Source: a bacterium (GTDB lineage Bacteria; Cyanobacteriota; Vampirovibrionia; Vampirovibrionales; Vampirovibrionaceae). From it: a stretch of 64,000 nucleotides of DNA. Of the stretch, positions 8,522-17,766 are shown in pieces. The stretch is taken from NCBI GenBank assembly GCA_030429585.1, contig JAUIEU010000001.1, forward strand, positions 1,235,994 to 1,299,993, given 5' to 3'. The notes beneath the pieces were generated by a model. That model was not told the origin of the DNA, did not search any database, and was given only the letters and a program-made list of their open reading frames with translations. Made by a program: the position numbers and the translations under genes. Every line of letters begins with the position of its first letter. Position 1 is the stretch's first letter.

Positions 8522-9865
8522 CTACCAAAATTGGCAGCGTTCGCCTTCGGGGGTGCCAATAACCTCGCCATCGCGCATCATTAGCTGGCCGCGCACCATA
8601 GTAGCCACAGGGAATCCGGTCACCGTCATGCCGTCAAAAGGCGTCCAACCGCTTTTGGTGGCCATTTCTGCGTGGGTAAAGGTGTGTGTGGCCTTCATAT
8701 CCACTAGGGTTATATCGGCATCGTAGCCCACCACAAGGCGGCCCTTGTTTTTTAGCCCGTGCACCCGTTGTGGTGCCGCACATAATAAATCTACCAAACG
8801 CTGCAAACTGAGTCGGCCAGCGTTTACATGGTTTAGCATTAGCGGCACCATGGTTTGCACACCCGTTAACCCACTTGGGCTTTGTGGGTATGGCTTGGCT
8901 TTTTCTTCTTTGGTGTGGGGTGCATGGTCGCTACCCATTGCATCCACCACGCCAGCGTTAACGGCTTGCCATAAGGCACCTTGGTGGCGTTGTTCACGGA
9001 TGGGTGGGTTCATTTGGGCGTAGCTGCCCAAGCGGTCGTAACATTCTGGCGAAGCGAGCGTTAGATGCTGGGGTAATACTTCCACGGTGGCAAGGTGCTT
9101 ATTTTTAGCCAGCAATGCCATTTCATCCGCCGTGGTAATGTGCAGCACATGCACGGGGCGTTTGGTTTTATCGGCTAGTGCTAAAATGCGTTGGGTGGCA
9201 CGCAGGGCGGTTTCTACATCACGCCATTCTGGGTGACCGTGGGCACTGCCAGCGGCTTCGGCGATATGTTTACGTTCAATCAGGCGCGGCTCATCTTCCG
9301 CGTGGATGGCCACCCGGCGACGACCGTTGCGCAACACGGCTTCGATGGTATCGTCGCGGTCTACCAACAATCCGCCGGTGGAACTGCCCATAAATAACTT
9401 AACCCCGCTGCATCCGGGGTGATTTTCTAGATGGCCCAAGCTCTCCACATTTTCTGCAGCGGCGCCAATAAAAAAGGCCACGTTGGTAAAGGCGCGGTTT
9501 TTAGCGCGGGTAAATTTATCTTCCAAATCTTGCCCGGTTAAGGTGGCCGGTTTGGTGTTTGGCATTTCAAACACGGTGGTTACCCCGCCTAGCACGGCCC
9601 CCTTGGTACCGGTGTGTAAATCTTCTTTATGGTCTAGGCCCGGTTCGCGCAGGTGCACTTGAGAATCGATAAACCCGGGCAGCACATGTAAGCCGGTAGC
9701 ATCGATGGTGTGTTTAGCTGGCACGTTTTTCAAATCGCCAATGGCGGCGATTTGGTGGCCCACAATGCCCACATCCGTCGTTACTAAGTCGCCGCCGGGT
9801 AGCATTACCTGCCCGCCCGTAATCACGGTATCCAAGTGCGTTACATCGTTTGGCCAAATCGTCAT
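8522..9865 (-). CDS. pyrC: Dihydroorotase (class I type)
   Basis: Amidohydrolase-fold enzyme of 447 residues that interconverts carbamoyl-aspartate and dihydroorotate in pyrimidine synthesis. Visible family motifs are GFIDSQVHLREPG, the carboxylated lysine in GVKLFMGSS, HAEDE, HVLHITTADE, and GSDHAPHTKEEK near the C-terminus. The first metal ligand of the usual His-x-His is Gln (Gln69-Val-His71). I recall some dihydroorotase groups with this Gln, so activity is still expected. The ATG overlaps the stop of the upstream RDD gene in a TAATG arrangement, implying translational coupling, with GGAG a few bases upstream. Confidence 0.92.
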   Translation of the reverse strand: MTIWPNDVTHLDTVITGGQVMLPGGDLVTTDVGIVGHQIAAIGDLKNVPAKHTIDATGLHVLPGFIDSQVHLREPGLDHKEDLHTGTKGAVLGGVTTVFEMPNTKPATLTGQDLEDKFTRAKNRAFTNVAFFIGAAAENVESLGHLENHPGCSGVKLFMGSSTGGLLVDRDDTIEAVLRNGRRRVAIHAEDEPRLIERKHIAEAAGSAHGHPEWRDVETALRATQRILALADKTKRPVHVLHITTADEMALLAKNKHLATVEVLPQHLTLASPECYDRLGSYAQMNPPIREQRHQGALWQAVNAGVVDAMGSDHAPHTKEEKAKPYPQSPSGLTGVQTMVPLMLNHVNAGRLSLQRLVDLLCAAPQRVHGLKNKGRLVVGYDADITLVDMKATHTFTHAEMATKSGWTPFDGMTVTGFPVATMVRGQLMMRDGEVIGTPEGERCQFW

Positions 9866-10347
9866 TACGCATAATCTCCAGTAATAGCTTTACCTTTTAA
9901 CACGCGGGTGCTGGCCACCAAATCATGTATCGCGCGTTTTTCTGGGTGAATAAATAACATCACCCCGCTAATTAAAAACACAATAAACATAGGCATACTT
10001 AGCGCTTTAGCCATCACTCTAATGAGCGCTTGTACAAAGTTCAGGCGTTCGCCATCCGCATTCGTCACGCGTAAATTCATCATCCGTTTACCGGGGGTGG
10101 CTTGCCAAGGGCTGGCATAAAAGGCGGCTAAAATCACAATGCTAAGTATACTTACGGCCCCACTGGTCATCACACCCGGCAGGCCAAACAGGGTAAGCAC
10201 TATTTCGAGCGGTAGGGTAATGATAAACAGGAGCGCCCACAACATGCAAAAAAACAGGCCTAAAATGGCCCAATCCAGCACGCTAGCCCACACACGTGCC
10301 ATACCATCGGCTGGAATAGTGGTGGGGGTGGCTGTTTCAAACGACAT
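9865..10347 (-). CDS. RDD-family membrane protein
   Basis: A 160-residue integral membrane protein with the RDD-family layout: an Arg-containing first helix (GMARVWASVLDWAILGLFF), a second and third hydrophobic segment, a conserved loop SPWQATPGKRMMNLRVTNADG, and a final helix followed by IHDLVASTRVL. Members are implicated in small-solute or ion transport, but no substrate can be read here. The ATG at 10347 is preferred over an upstream alternative because AGGAT lies nearby and it removes an atypical basic leader. It is the first gene of a coupled pair with pyrC. Confidence 0.85.
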   Translation of the reverse strand: MSFETATPTTIPADGMARVWASVLDWAILGLFFCMLWALLFIITLPLEIVLTLFGLPGVMTSGAVSILSIVILAAFYASPWQATPGKRMMNLRVTNADGERLNFVQALIRVMAKALSMPMFIVFLISGVMLFIHPEKRAIHDLVASTRVLKGKAITGDYA

Positions 10348-10414
10348 GGGGTTAATCCTAAACAACAAGGTTGGCAAGTACACCCTACCGCACGCAAGGC
10401 TTCGGTTTAAGGGG

Positions 10415-13360
10415 CTACAATTTAAGTAGTGGTTTTAGATACCGGCCCGTTAACGAGAGTGGTTCTTCGGCAATAACACTAGGTGGGCCTTCCGCCACCA
10501 CGCGGCCGCCATCTTTACCGGCGCCGGGGCCAAGGTCGATAACCCAATCGCTCGCCGCTACCACATCCAAGTGGTGCTCAATCACCATCACGGTATGGCC
10601 TTTATCCACAAGCCGGTTGAGTAGCGCCAGCAAGTGGTCTACATCTTGCCAGTGGAGCCCCACGGTGGGTTCATCTAGCAAGTATACCGTGTTACCGCCA
10701 CGGCGTTTCACAAATTCGCTGGCCAGTTTTAGACGTTGGGCTTCGCCGCCGCTTAGGGTTGGTGCTGCTTGGCCAAGATGCAAATACCCAAGGCCTACTT
10801 CTTGCAACAGCCCTAGCTGGCGTTTAATTTTAGGTTGGGTATCGAAAAACTCAACCGCCTCATCTACCGTTAATTCCAACACATCTGCAATAGATAACCC
10901 ATCATAGGTGACGGCTAGCGCCTCCGCCCCGTATCGGCGGCCAAGGCACACTTCGCAGGTTTGTTTGGCGTCTGGCAATAAGCCCATTTCCAACTTAATG
11001 GTGCCACTGCCTTTGCAATTGGCACAACGGCCACCTTTAACACTGTTAAAACTAAAAAAGCCGGGCCCATAGCCATACATTTGAGCCAGCTCCGTGGCAG
11101 AAAACACCAGCCGAATATCGTCCATGACGCCAAGGTACGTGGCCGGCATACTACGAGAGGTTCGACCAATAGGGGATTGATCCATTTCTACCACGGTATA
11201 CAATTCATCGGCGCCAGTTAGGGTGCCGCAGCCTTCTGGGGCGATGGTTAAATCTTTTAGGGCGTGCTGCAAGGCCGGAAATAGCAAATCAAACATCAAC
11301 GTCGATTTACCGCTACCACTAAGGCCGGTTACTGTTATTAAGCAACCCAAGGGAAAAGACACCGTTTGGTTTTTTAAGTTATGACGGTTGCAATCTGCTA
11401 GGGTTAGCCAGCCAGTGTTTTTATCGCCACTCGGTTGGCGGCGCTGAGCAGGCAGATTAATTTGCTTGCTGCCCGTTAAATACCCAAGGGTAGAGGATTC
11501 TTTCAGGATTTTTTTAGACGGCTTGTTAAGCAGCTCGGTTACGGGGCCTTCTGCCACAATGGCGCCACCATGCTTACCGGCGGCGGGGCCAATATCCACC
11601 AGCCAATCGGCGGCCCGAATGGTGTCTTCATCGTGCTCTACCACTAGCACGCTGTTGCCCTTATCGCGCAGGCCTTTTAGGGTTTCAATCAGTTGTTGGG
11701 TGTTGTGCGGATGCAGCCCAATGCTAGGTTCATCCAGCACATACAGCACGCCACTAAGGCCGCTACCCAGCTGGCTGGCCAAACGGATTCGCTGACTCTC
11801 TCCGCCACTAAGGGTACTAGCACGACGATCGAGGGTTAGATAGCCAAGGCCCACTTCTTGTAAAAACAGTAAGCGTTTTTCTACCGAAGCCAAGGCCTGC
11901 TGGCCAATGGTACGATGGTTAGCGCTAAGGGTGGGCAGTAATTCTCGTACCCACGTTAGGGCGGCGTTTACCGTTAACTGAGAAAATTCTGCAATATTAT
12001 TACCCCCAATAGAGACCGATAGCGGCAGCGGCTTTAGCCGTTGGCCAGAGCAATCTGGGCAAGTAATAGGCCGCATAAGGTGTTGGATAAAACGCTGAGC
12101 AGAGGGGGTGCCTTCGTCGTACTTTTGCCGCAACCACGGTATAACCCCATCAAAGCCTTCGGCGTAGCCAGCCGCATCGCTAAAATTGTGGGTGTTGTTT
12201 CCATCGCTACCATGGATAAAGAATTGTTGGGCTTTTTTCGGCCACTTTTTCCAGGGCGTATCGGGTGCCACCCCCAACGAGTCGCAGACATCCGTAATAA
12301 ACGGTGTTGCATAACGGCCTAAAAACTTTTGCAGCACCACCATGGCCACATCTTTGGGAATGCCGCCTTCGTATTTACTCTTACCGATCAAATTTTTGCT
12401 AGGGTCGTCTACCAATCGGGTTTCGTCTACATCCCAGTAAATACCAAGGCCACCGCAGGCCGGGCACGCCCCATAAGGGCTATTAAAGCTAAACAGCCGC
12501 GGCGCCATTTCTTCTTGACCCTGTAGCTCGTGGCCGTTGGGGCAGGCCAACATGCGGCTACAAAACCATTCTGCGCCACCCATGTTTTGCACGCGCACAT
12601 ACCCATCTGCCGCCTTCATGGCCTTATCTACTGCCATGGCTAGGCGCTGGCGCTGGTCATCTTCTAATGCACCGCTATCGCCGCGCTTAAGCACCACGCG
12701 GTCCATCACCACATCAATATCGTGGGTATGCTGGCGCGATAGTCGGTAATCTTCCGGCAAATCTTCGAGTAATTTTTCCTCACCATCAATGCGCACACGG
12801 CTAAACCCCTGCTTACGTAAGCGCGCAAACAATTCGGTGTACACCCCTTTGCGCCCCCGCACCATAGGCGAAAATAGTTGCACCTTAGCCCGATCCGGAA
12901 AATCATCTACCGCGTTTTCTAGCTTCTCAATCACTTGGCTAGGGGTTTGGGCCTGCACTTGGGCCGCACACACCGGGCAGTGGGCCACCCCAATGCGGGC
13001 ATACAGCAGGCGCAAGTAATCGGCAATCTCAGTCAGAGTACCCACCGTGCTGCGCGGGTTGCCTTGAGTGGTTTTTTGGTCAATGGCAATGGTTGGCGAT
13101 AACCCCTCAATGGCCGTCACATCTGGCTTGGTAAAAGGCTGCATGTACTGCTTGGCGTACGCACTTAAGCGTTCCATATACCGGCGCTGACCTTCGGCAA
13201 ACAGGGTATCAAACGCCAGCGTCGATTTACCCGAGCCCGACACGCCAGTAAACACAACCAAAGCGTTGCGAGGAATGGTAAGCGAAATATGCTTAAGGTT
13301 ATGGGTATACGCATCCAGAATGGTAATGGCATCAGCCACGATAGGGGGGTTCTCCGCCAA
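10415..13360 (-). CDS. uvrA: Excinuclease ABC subunit A
   Basis: DNA-damage recognition ATPase of nucleotide excision repair, 981 residues, a normal UvrA length. There are two ABC cassettes, with Walker A motifs GVSGSGKS near residue 40 and GLSGSGKS near 678, each with an LSGGE signature (LSGGESQRIRLASQ and LSGGEAQRLKLASE) and a DEP Walker B. Zinc-binding cysteines are visible in CPVCAAQ, CPACGGLG, CPDCSGQRLKP and CANCKGSG with CEVCLGRRY. The likely start is TTG at 13360, in frame with the family's N-terminus; a GTG at 13339 is an alternative, and no ATG is suitably placed. It stands alone. Confidence 0.96.
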   Translation of the reverse strand: MAENPPIVADAITILDAYTHNLKHISLTIPRNALVVFTGVSGSGKSTLAFDTLFAEGQRRYMERLSAYAKQYMQPFTKPDVTAIEGLSPTIAIDQKTTQGNPRSTVGTLTEIADYLRLLYARIGVAHCPVCAAQVQAQTPSQVIEKLENAVDDFPDRAKVQLFSPMVRGRKGVYTELFARLRKQGFSRVRIDGEEKLLEDLPEDYRLSRQHTHDIDVVMDRVVLKRGDSGALEDDQRQRLAMAVDKAMKAADGYVRVQNMGGAEWFCSRMLACPNGHELQGQEEMAPRLFSFNSPYGACPACGGLGIYWDVDETRLVDDPSKNLIGKSKYEGGIPKDVAMVVLQKFLGRYATPFITDVCDSLGVAPDTPWKKWPKKAQQFFIHGSDGNNTHNFSDAAGYAEGFDGVIPWLRQKYDEGTPSAQRFIQHLMRPITCPDCSGQRLKPLPLSVSIGGNNIAEFSQLTVNAALTWVRELLPTLSANHRTIGQQALASVEKRLLFLQEVGLGYLTLDRRASTLSGGESQRIRLASQLGSGLSGVLYVLDEPSIGLHPHNTQQLIETLKGLRDKGNSVLVVEHDEDTIRAADWLVDIGPAAGKHGGAIVAEGPVTELLNKPSKKILKESSTLGYLTGSKQINLPAQRRQPSGDKNTGWLTLADCNRHNLKNQTVSFPLGCLITVTGLSGSGKSTLMFDLLFPALQHALKDLTIAPEGCGTLTGADELYTVVEMDQSPIGRTSRSMPATYLGVMDDIRLVFSATELAQMYGYGPGFFSFNSVKGGRCANCKGSGTIKLEMGLLPDAKQTCEVCLGRRYGAEALAVTYDGLSIADVLELTVDEAVEFFDTQPKIKRQLGLLQEVGLGYLHLGQAAPTLSGGEAQRLKLASEFVKRRGGNTVYLLDEPTVGLHWQDVDHLLALLNRLVDKGHTVMVIEHHLDVVAASDWVIDLGPGAGKDGGRVVAEGPPSVIAEEPLSLTGRYLKPLLKL

Positions 13361-13483
13361 ATTGCGGTGTTAATGGCCAATCCGTTACAGAAATGTCCTA
13401 TTGCCGCCGATACCTACCGTAGAAGAAACAGCCAACAACACCGATAAAACCACCCCAGTATACCGCAAGCCACCGCCCCCGTT

Positions 13484-14284
13484 ATGCCTAACACCCCCCA
13501 GCACCCAGATACCCCGCCGCCGTTTGACGATGCCGCGCCCGCCCAAAACGGGTTAAGCTTGCAACAACTGGTGCAGCAGCGCATGGCCCAACCGGACGCC
13601 CCCCCTTTGCCAGCACCCCCCATGAAGAGCGGGATACAACAACGCCCCACCTTTAACATAGCCGCTGCCAAGGCGCCCCCCTCTGCTCTGGCCCCCAACG
13701 GCAACCAGCTGAATGCCATCGATACAGAATGGGCTGCTGGGATTGAGCAAATGCTGCCCACGCCTATTTTTCGCTTACGGGTTATGAAAGAGCGCCTAAT
13801 TCGCGAGGGAGCCGAACTAGATAACGAGCTGGCCCACTACCTGGCCCTACCCACCCCCAGTGCCCGCAAGCAGGCCCAGCAAATACGGCAAAAGCTCTAC
13901 ACCCTTCGCCGCCACGAAACCAAGGTGGACGCCCAACTGGCCGCCCTATTTACCCAACGCACTGTTGGGTTTAGCTGGGTAGCCCGCTGGCAGTACCTAA
14001 CCGGCTGGTTTACCCGAAGCACCAACACCACGGCACAATGGATTAACCCCTTGTATTGGCTACATCGGCTAGACCCCACCCGAAAAGCCATGGCCAACGC
14101 CAATAAAAAATTGCAGCATATTGCCCAGCTTACGGAAAAACGCCTAACCGACCCCACCACCACCGCCCAAGAGCTGGCCGACATCCTAACCACCTACGAC
14201 AACCTAACGGCCCGCATTACCCAGCTAGAAGATCAGCTGGCCAACGCCAGCCTATGGGAACAATGGACACGGATTCTTCGATAA
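13484..14284 (+). CDS. Unrecognised Pro-rich coiled-coil protein
   Basis: A 266-residue protein without a recognised family. The first 70 residues are Pro/Ala/Gln-rich and probably disordered (MPNTPQHPDTPPPFDD). The rest is helical and charged with coiled-coil character (VMKERLIREGAELDNELAHY, QIRQKLYTLRRHETKVDAQL, NLTARITQLEDQLANAS), interrupted near residue 165 by an aromatic segment containing WVARWQYLTGW. No signal peptide or membrane span is convincing. It is divergent from uvrA across about 120 bases. Confidence 0.65.
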   Translation: MPNTPQHPDTPPPFDDAAPAQNGLSLQQLVQQRMAQPDAPPLPAPPMKSGIQQRPTFNIAAAKAPPSALAPNGNQLNAIDTEWAAGIEQMLPTPIFRLRVMKERLIREGAELDNELAHYLALPTPSARKQAQQIRQKLYTLRRHETKVDAQLAALFTQRTVGFSWVARWQYLTGWFTRSTNTTAQWINPLYWLHRLDPTRKAMANANKKLQHIAQLTEKRLTDPTTTAQELADILTTYDNLTARITQLEDQLANASLWEQWTRILR

Positions 14285-14438
14285 GACCACCATTAAATCG
14301 AGTGTAACAGATTTCATACAAACCTAGTCACCTACCTTAATTCTTATTTATCCACAGCATTGTAATAGGGATAAGGAATCTGCTGCAATGATTGCGGTGC
14401 CCTTAAATGAACTATATTTAGCGAGAGGAACCTGTATC

Positions 14439-14981
14439 ATGTCTTTTTCCGTTACACTACCTGCACATGCACAGCATTTTTCTAGCATCACTCCTAATGC
14501 TGTAGCGCCTAGCATATTATCTACCAACACATTAGGTGCCGATACCGTGAATTTTTCATCTGCTGCCCCGATTGGGAATTACTTGCCCAGCCTAATTACT
14601 AATAACGGCCACACCTTTAAAACAAGCGGCACCTTGCCCATGAAAGACGGCAAACTGATTTACACCGGCATTGTGGGTGATACGGTTACTCAGGAGCAAG
14701 GCTACGAAGCCGCTAAACTGTGTGCCCAAAACGCCTTAGCCCTAGCAGAACAAGAACTGGGCAGCCTGGATAGAATCAAGAAAGTGACTACAGTAACAGG
14801 CTACGTCGCTTCTACCCCCGGGTTTACCGACCACCCCAAAGTGATTAACGGCGCCAGCGATTACCTAGTCGAAACATTAGGCGACCGTGGCCGACATACG
14901 CGGGCTGCTGTAGGCATGGCCAGCCTACCCCTAAATGCCCCCGTAGAAATTAGCTTTGAGATGGAGATTACACCCGAGTAA
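14439..14981 (+). CDS. Rid-family (YjgF/YER057c/UK114) protein with N-terminal extension
   Basis: A 180-residue protein whose last 130 residues follow the Rid/YjgF fold: GNYLPSLITNNGHTFKTSG, DGKLIYTGIVGD, a helix with AAKLCAQNALALAEQELG, and the C-terminal GRHTRAAVGMASLPL with the conserved Arg and Gly. RidA-type members deaminate reactive enamine/imine intermediates released by PLP enzymes; this one belongs to the longer subgroup, so activity is inferred. About 50 residues precede the domain and include DTVNFSSAAP, resembling extensions on other proteins here. AGAGGA lies about nine bases before the ATG at 14439, favouring it over one at 14388. Confidence 0.8.
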   Translation: MSFSVTLPAHAQHFSSITPNAVAPSILSTNTLGADTVNFSSAAPIGNYLPSLITNNGHTFKTSGTLPMKDGKLIYTGIVGDTVTQEQGYEAAKLCAQNALALAEQELGSLDRIKKVTTVTGYVASTPGFTDHPKVINGASDYLVETLGDRGRHTRAAVGMASLPLNAPVEISFEMEITPE

Positions 14982-15015
14982 CACCCACACCATACCCCTG
15001 CAACTGATTATCAAC

Positions 15016-15040
15016 GCCTGGCTAAACAGCCAGGCTTTTT
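15016..15040 (+). terminator. Intrinsic terminator of the Rid-family gene
   Basis: GCCTGGCT and AGCCAGGC form an eight-base stem with a four-base loop, followed by five T, 35 bases after the Rid stop codon and just before the end of the convergent gene. Confidence 0.85.
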
Positions 15041-15045
15041 AATTA

Positions 15046-16077
15046 TTAATTTGCCGATGGTGGTGGTACTTGATCTACCGGTGCAATCAGTTTGCTCCAC
15101 AGTGCATACTGAAGCCCGGTTATCATTTTTTCTGTGGCCGTTTTAGGAGTAAAAAATTCGGCGGCAAGCAAGCGCTCTAAGGGCTTGGTAATTAGCTTTC
15201 GGTAATCATAGTTAGCTTGCCCAGGCAGCTCTTTCCACAACGAATCCCGCATGGACATTTTTAAATAATTAAACTGGTATAACTCTTTTTCGTTCAGCTC
15301 CGGTAAATCAGCTAATTTTGCTATTTTGTCTAGGGCTTTTTCATCAATCACATCAGAGTGGAGAAACAAATTATTAAGCTGATTCTTTCGCTTACCAGAA
15401 ATGGTTAATTCTTCCAAAAATTCAGCAATTTCATCATAAAACTGCTGGTCTTCTGGTAAGGGTTTGGTAGCCACCATTAAATCAAGTTGCTGCACCAGTT
15501 TTTCTGGCAGCTGCAAGTTAAGCTTAGGGTAATTTGCAAAACGCTTATCGCCTTGCTCTGCTCGTTTATTCGCTTCGTATAAAAAGAACAAAATATCAGA
15601 CAGTTCTTCTTCTTTATAGATAATGCCGCTATCTTTACCACGTTTTACACGGTTACGAATGTTATACGCCGTTGCATGGGGGCCAACCAAGCTATCTCTT
15701 ATATTACGTGGCAAGTATTCATAGCGTTTTTTCAGCGTCCGCAAAAAGGGCTTGCTGCCATCCATATACTCTTCAAAATCCCTAGAATCGGCTAACTCAT
15801 CATCCATTTTGGTTAAGCGCCGCACCACAATGGTTTCTAAGGTTCTTATTTTTTTATTATCAGAGGCTGCCGTTCTGCCAAAGGCTGGCGAATGTTGGCG
15901 AGTACGAGCTGGGGTAAAGGTATCTGCCTTAAGGGGCGCTAACAGTTTTTGGGTGCCCTGTGTACCAAAAGAAGGGGTAGATTCAGGCACCTTACCCTTG
16001 ATGGGGGGCCTAGCCGCCACTGCCTGGGCGCTGAAGGAAGGTGGGGTGGTACGCTCTAAAGCAACTGAAAGAGACAT
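15046..16077 (-). CDS. Unknown helical protein with disordered N-terminus
   Basis: A 343-residue protein I do not recognise. The first 75 residues look disordered and contain two copies of a short motif, TPSFGTQG and SPAFGRTA. The remainder is charged and helical (RTLETIVVRRLTKMDDELAD, EEFLEELTISGKRKNQLNNL, LPELNEKELYQFNYLKMSM). No signal peptide, membrane segment or catalytic signature stands out. AAGAGAAG lies upstream of the ATG. The helical body could be a protein-interaction domain, but that is a guess. Confidence 0.65.
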   Translation of the reverse strand: MSLSVALERTTPPSFSAQAVAARPPIKGKVPESTPSFGTQGTQKLLAPLKADTFTPARTRQHSPAFGRTAASDNKKIRTLETIVVRRLTKMDDELADSRDFEEYMDGSKPFLRTLKKRYEYLPRNIRDSLVGPHATAYNIRNRVKRGKDSGIIYKEEELSDILFFLYEANKRAEQGDKRFANYPKLNLQLPEKLVQQLDLMVATKPLPEDQQFYDEIAEFLEELTISGKRKNQLNNLFLHSDVIDEKALDKIAKLADLPELNEKELYQFNYLKMSMRDSLWKELPGQANYDYRKLITKPLERLLAAEFFTPKTATEKMITGLQYALWSKLIAPVDQVPPPSAN

Positions 16078-16367
16078 ATAGAAAAAGCTTCTCTTAAAAT
16101 AGTGTGCAATGAAATTTAGTACAGACTGTTGTTGGGTGTATTATCCACGCTTTTAGTGACATTGCGATGACATTAACCGAATTAGGGGCCTACATTGTAA
16201 ACATCTGTTACCCAACGGCGGCAAATAGCCCAACCAGCAAGGCAGCGCCACCATTTACAGGCGCACTATAACCAACGCCACTCAATCAAAAAATTGCCCT
16301 CATGTCATCAACAATGCGCTAACGATACCCACTAGTCTAAAGTCTAAAAAAAGAGAGGGGGTAAGCC
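16078..16367. other. Intergenic stretch, nothing firm
   Basis: About 290 bases between two leftward genes. It holds a 34-codon plus-strand frame at 16167-16271 without a ribosome binding site, which I do not call. I see no RNA structure, terminator or repeat. Confidence 0.3.
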
Positions 16368-17111
16368 CTATTGTGCCACGCACCCTTGGCCAATAGCCGT
16401 AGCTAAGGCGGTGTGGGCCTCCGTGTCTGCCGGCAAGGCGGCCAACGTGGCTTGGGCCTGCTCTGCCTTGCCTAGCTGGCAATACAGTAGCCCTTTGGCT
16501 TTTTGGGCGTCTACCAAGGCAGGGTTTAAGGCAATGGCTTTATCGTAAGCACCAATGGCTTCGTCGTACTGCTCTGTTTGGGCATACACCCAGCCCAGGG
16601 TATTAAACACATACGGATTTTCTGGGGAAAGGCGCCCCGCCTTTAAGCCCCGCTCTAAAGCCTGTGGCCATTGATGTTGCTCGGCCAATACCCATGCCAA
16701 ATTCGCATTGGCATCTGGGTTGTCTGGCTCTTCGTTTAGCACCAGGGCAAAGGCATGTTTGGCTTTGGCCCACTGCTGCTGGTTGGCATAGGCCAAACCT
16801 AAGTTGGTATTTGCCGCCACATGCTTAGGGAAAATCTCTAATACCTGTTCAAAAGCCTCAATCGCTTTATCTCGCTGGCCAGCATCTGCGGCAGCGATGC
16901 CTTTATCAAACAGGGCTTGGGCCGCCGCCTGTTTTTCTACCAACGGGGTAGCGTCATCCACCACAGGTTGCGAAGAGAGTCCCAGCATGGATTTTAAACT
17001 ATCCGGCATTAGCTGGCAGCCTGTAAACGCCACCGAAGCCATTACCATGGCTGTGGTAAGGGCCCCCAAAGCCCACCGAGAGGATACTGCTGAAAAATAA
17101 CGCTGTGCCAT
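16368..17111 (-). CDS. TPR-repeat protein, probable lipoprotein
   Basis: A 247-residue exported protein. A hydrophobic signal segment (GALTTAMVMASVAFTGC) ends in a lipobox-like FTGC with Cys31, a weak but plausible lipoprotein site. From about residue 60 to 240 are five consecutive tetratricopeptide repeats with the usual W/L-G-x-A-x-A-F-P spacing (AANTNLGLAYANQQQWAKAK, NPYVFNTLGWVYAQTEQY). TPR domains scaffold protein complexes; a cell-envelope assembly role is possible but not shown. No operon partner is adjacent. Confidence 0.82.
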   Translation of the reverse strand: MAQRYFSAVSSRWALGALTTAMVMASVAFTGCQLMPDSLKSMLGLSSQPVVDDATPLVEKQAAAQALFDKGIAAADAGQRDKAIEAFEQVLEIFPKHVAANTNLGLAYANQQQWAKAKHAFALVLNEEPDNPDANANLAWVLAEQHQWPQALERGLKAGRLSPENPYVFNTLGWVYAQTEQYDEAIGAYDKAIALNPALVDAQKAKGLLYCQLGKAEQAQATLAALPADTEAHTALATAIGQGCVAQ

Positions 17112-17253
17112 AACCTAAATCGCCTATACTTGGGTACGCTTGTATACAGTTAAAGGATGTACTGTAGCGCAATACCCCAATCCAGGTAAATACTATACCC
17201 TGTAGATTACCCAAACCATCCTACCCTGAATTTACGATATACTGTGCCGCACC

Positions 17254-17709
17254 ATGCCCCAACCCACTTCTACACCTGCCCCCCCACTGCCAGAACCCCA
17301 TGTTCAGCGGTTACAGGCACGCATTAATGCCATACCTGCCGTGCAAACCTTAGCCTTTACCGCCATTACCCTAAACCAGGGCGAATGCATTGCCACCATG
17401 CCCCAAAAGCACGAGCTAGACGGCGCCTTTCACTCCTACCATGGCGGGCTACTAACCACCGCCGCCGATATGGCGGCCTGTTTTGCCGTGCTAACCCAAA
17501 CCGACCCAGACCACGCCCTAACCACCACGGATTTATCCATGCGGTTTTTACGGCCCTGCCTAACGGATATTACTATCCACGCCCAGGTGATTAAAATGGG
17601 CCGCACCCTATGCCCCACCCACACCCGCATTACGGATGCCAACGGTAAGGAAGTGGCCGTGGGTATGATTACCTACATGCTGTTGGATAGCATTTATCAC
17701 CAAAAATAA
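17254..17709 (+). CDS. PaaI/4HBT hotdog-fold thioesterase
   Basis: A 151-residue hotdog-fold protein of the PaaI-like acyl-CoA thioesterase group. The core motif FHSYHGGLLTTAADMAACFA carries the HGG turn and the Asp on the long helix expected for catalysis, followed by LSMRFLRPC and an ITDANGKEVAVGM strand. Its acyl substrate is unknown. A TATACT at 17238-17243 lies so close to the ATG that the transcript may be nearly leaderless; no Shine-Dalgarno is seen. Confidence 0.8.
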   Translation: MPQPTSTPAPPLPEPHVQRLQARINAIPAVQTLAFTAITLNQGECIATMPQKHELDGAFHSYHGGLLTTAADMAACFAVLTQTDPDHALTTTDLSMRFLRPCLTDITIHAQVIKMGRTLCPTHTRITDANGKEVAVGMITYMLLDSIYHQK

Positions 17710-17766
17710 CCCTTGGTAACGCCCTGCCCTTAAGCTTATGCCCTTTTGGCCGATACCTCCAGTACT

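Noticed and set aside
10371-10907. 178-codon frame opposite the uvrA C-terminus
   Set aside because: uvrA is unambiguous here; the antisense frame has no domain or ribosome binding site.
16167-16271. 34-codon plus-strand frame in a gap
   Set aside because: Reasonable codons but too short, no ribosome binding site, no recognisable feature.
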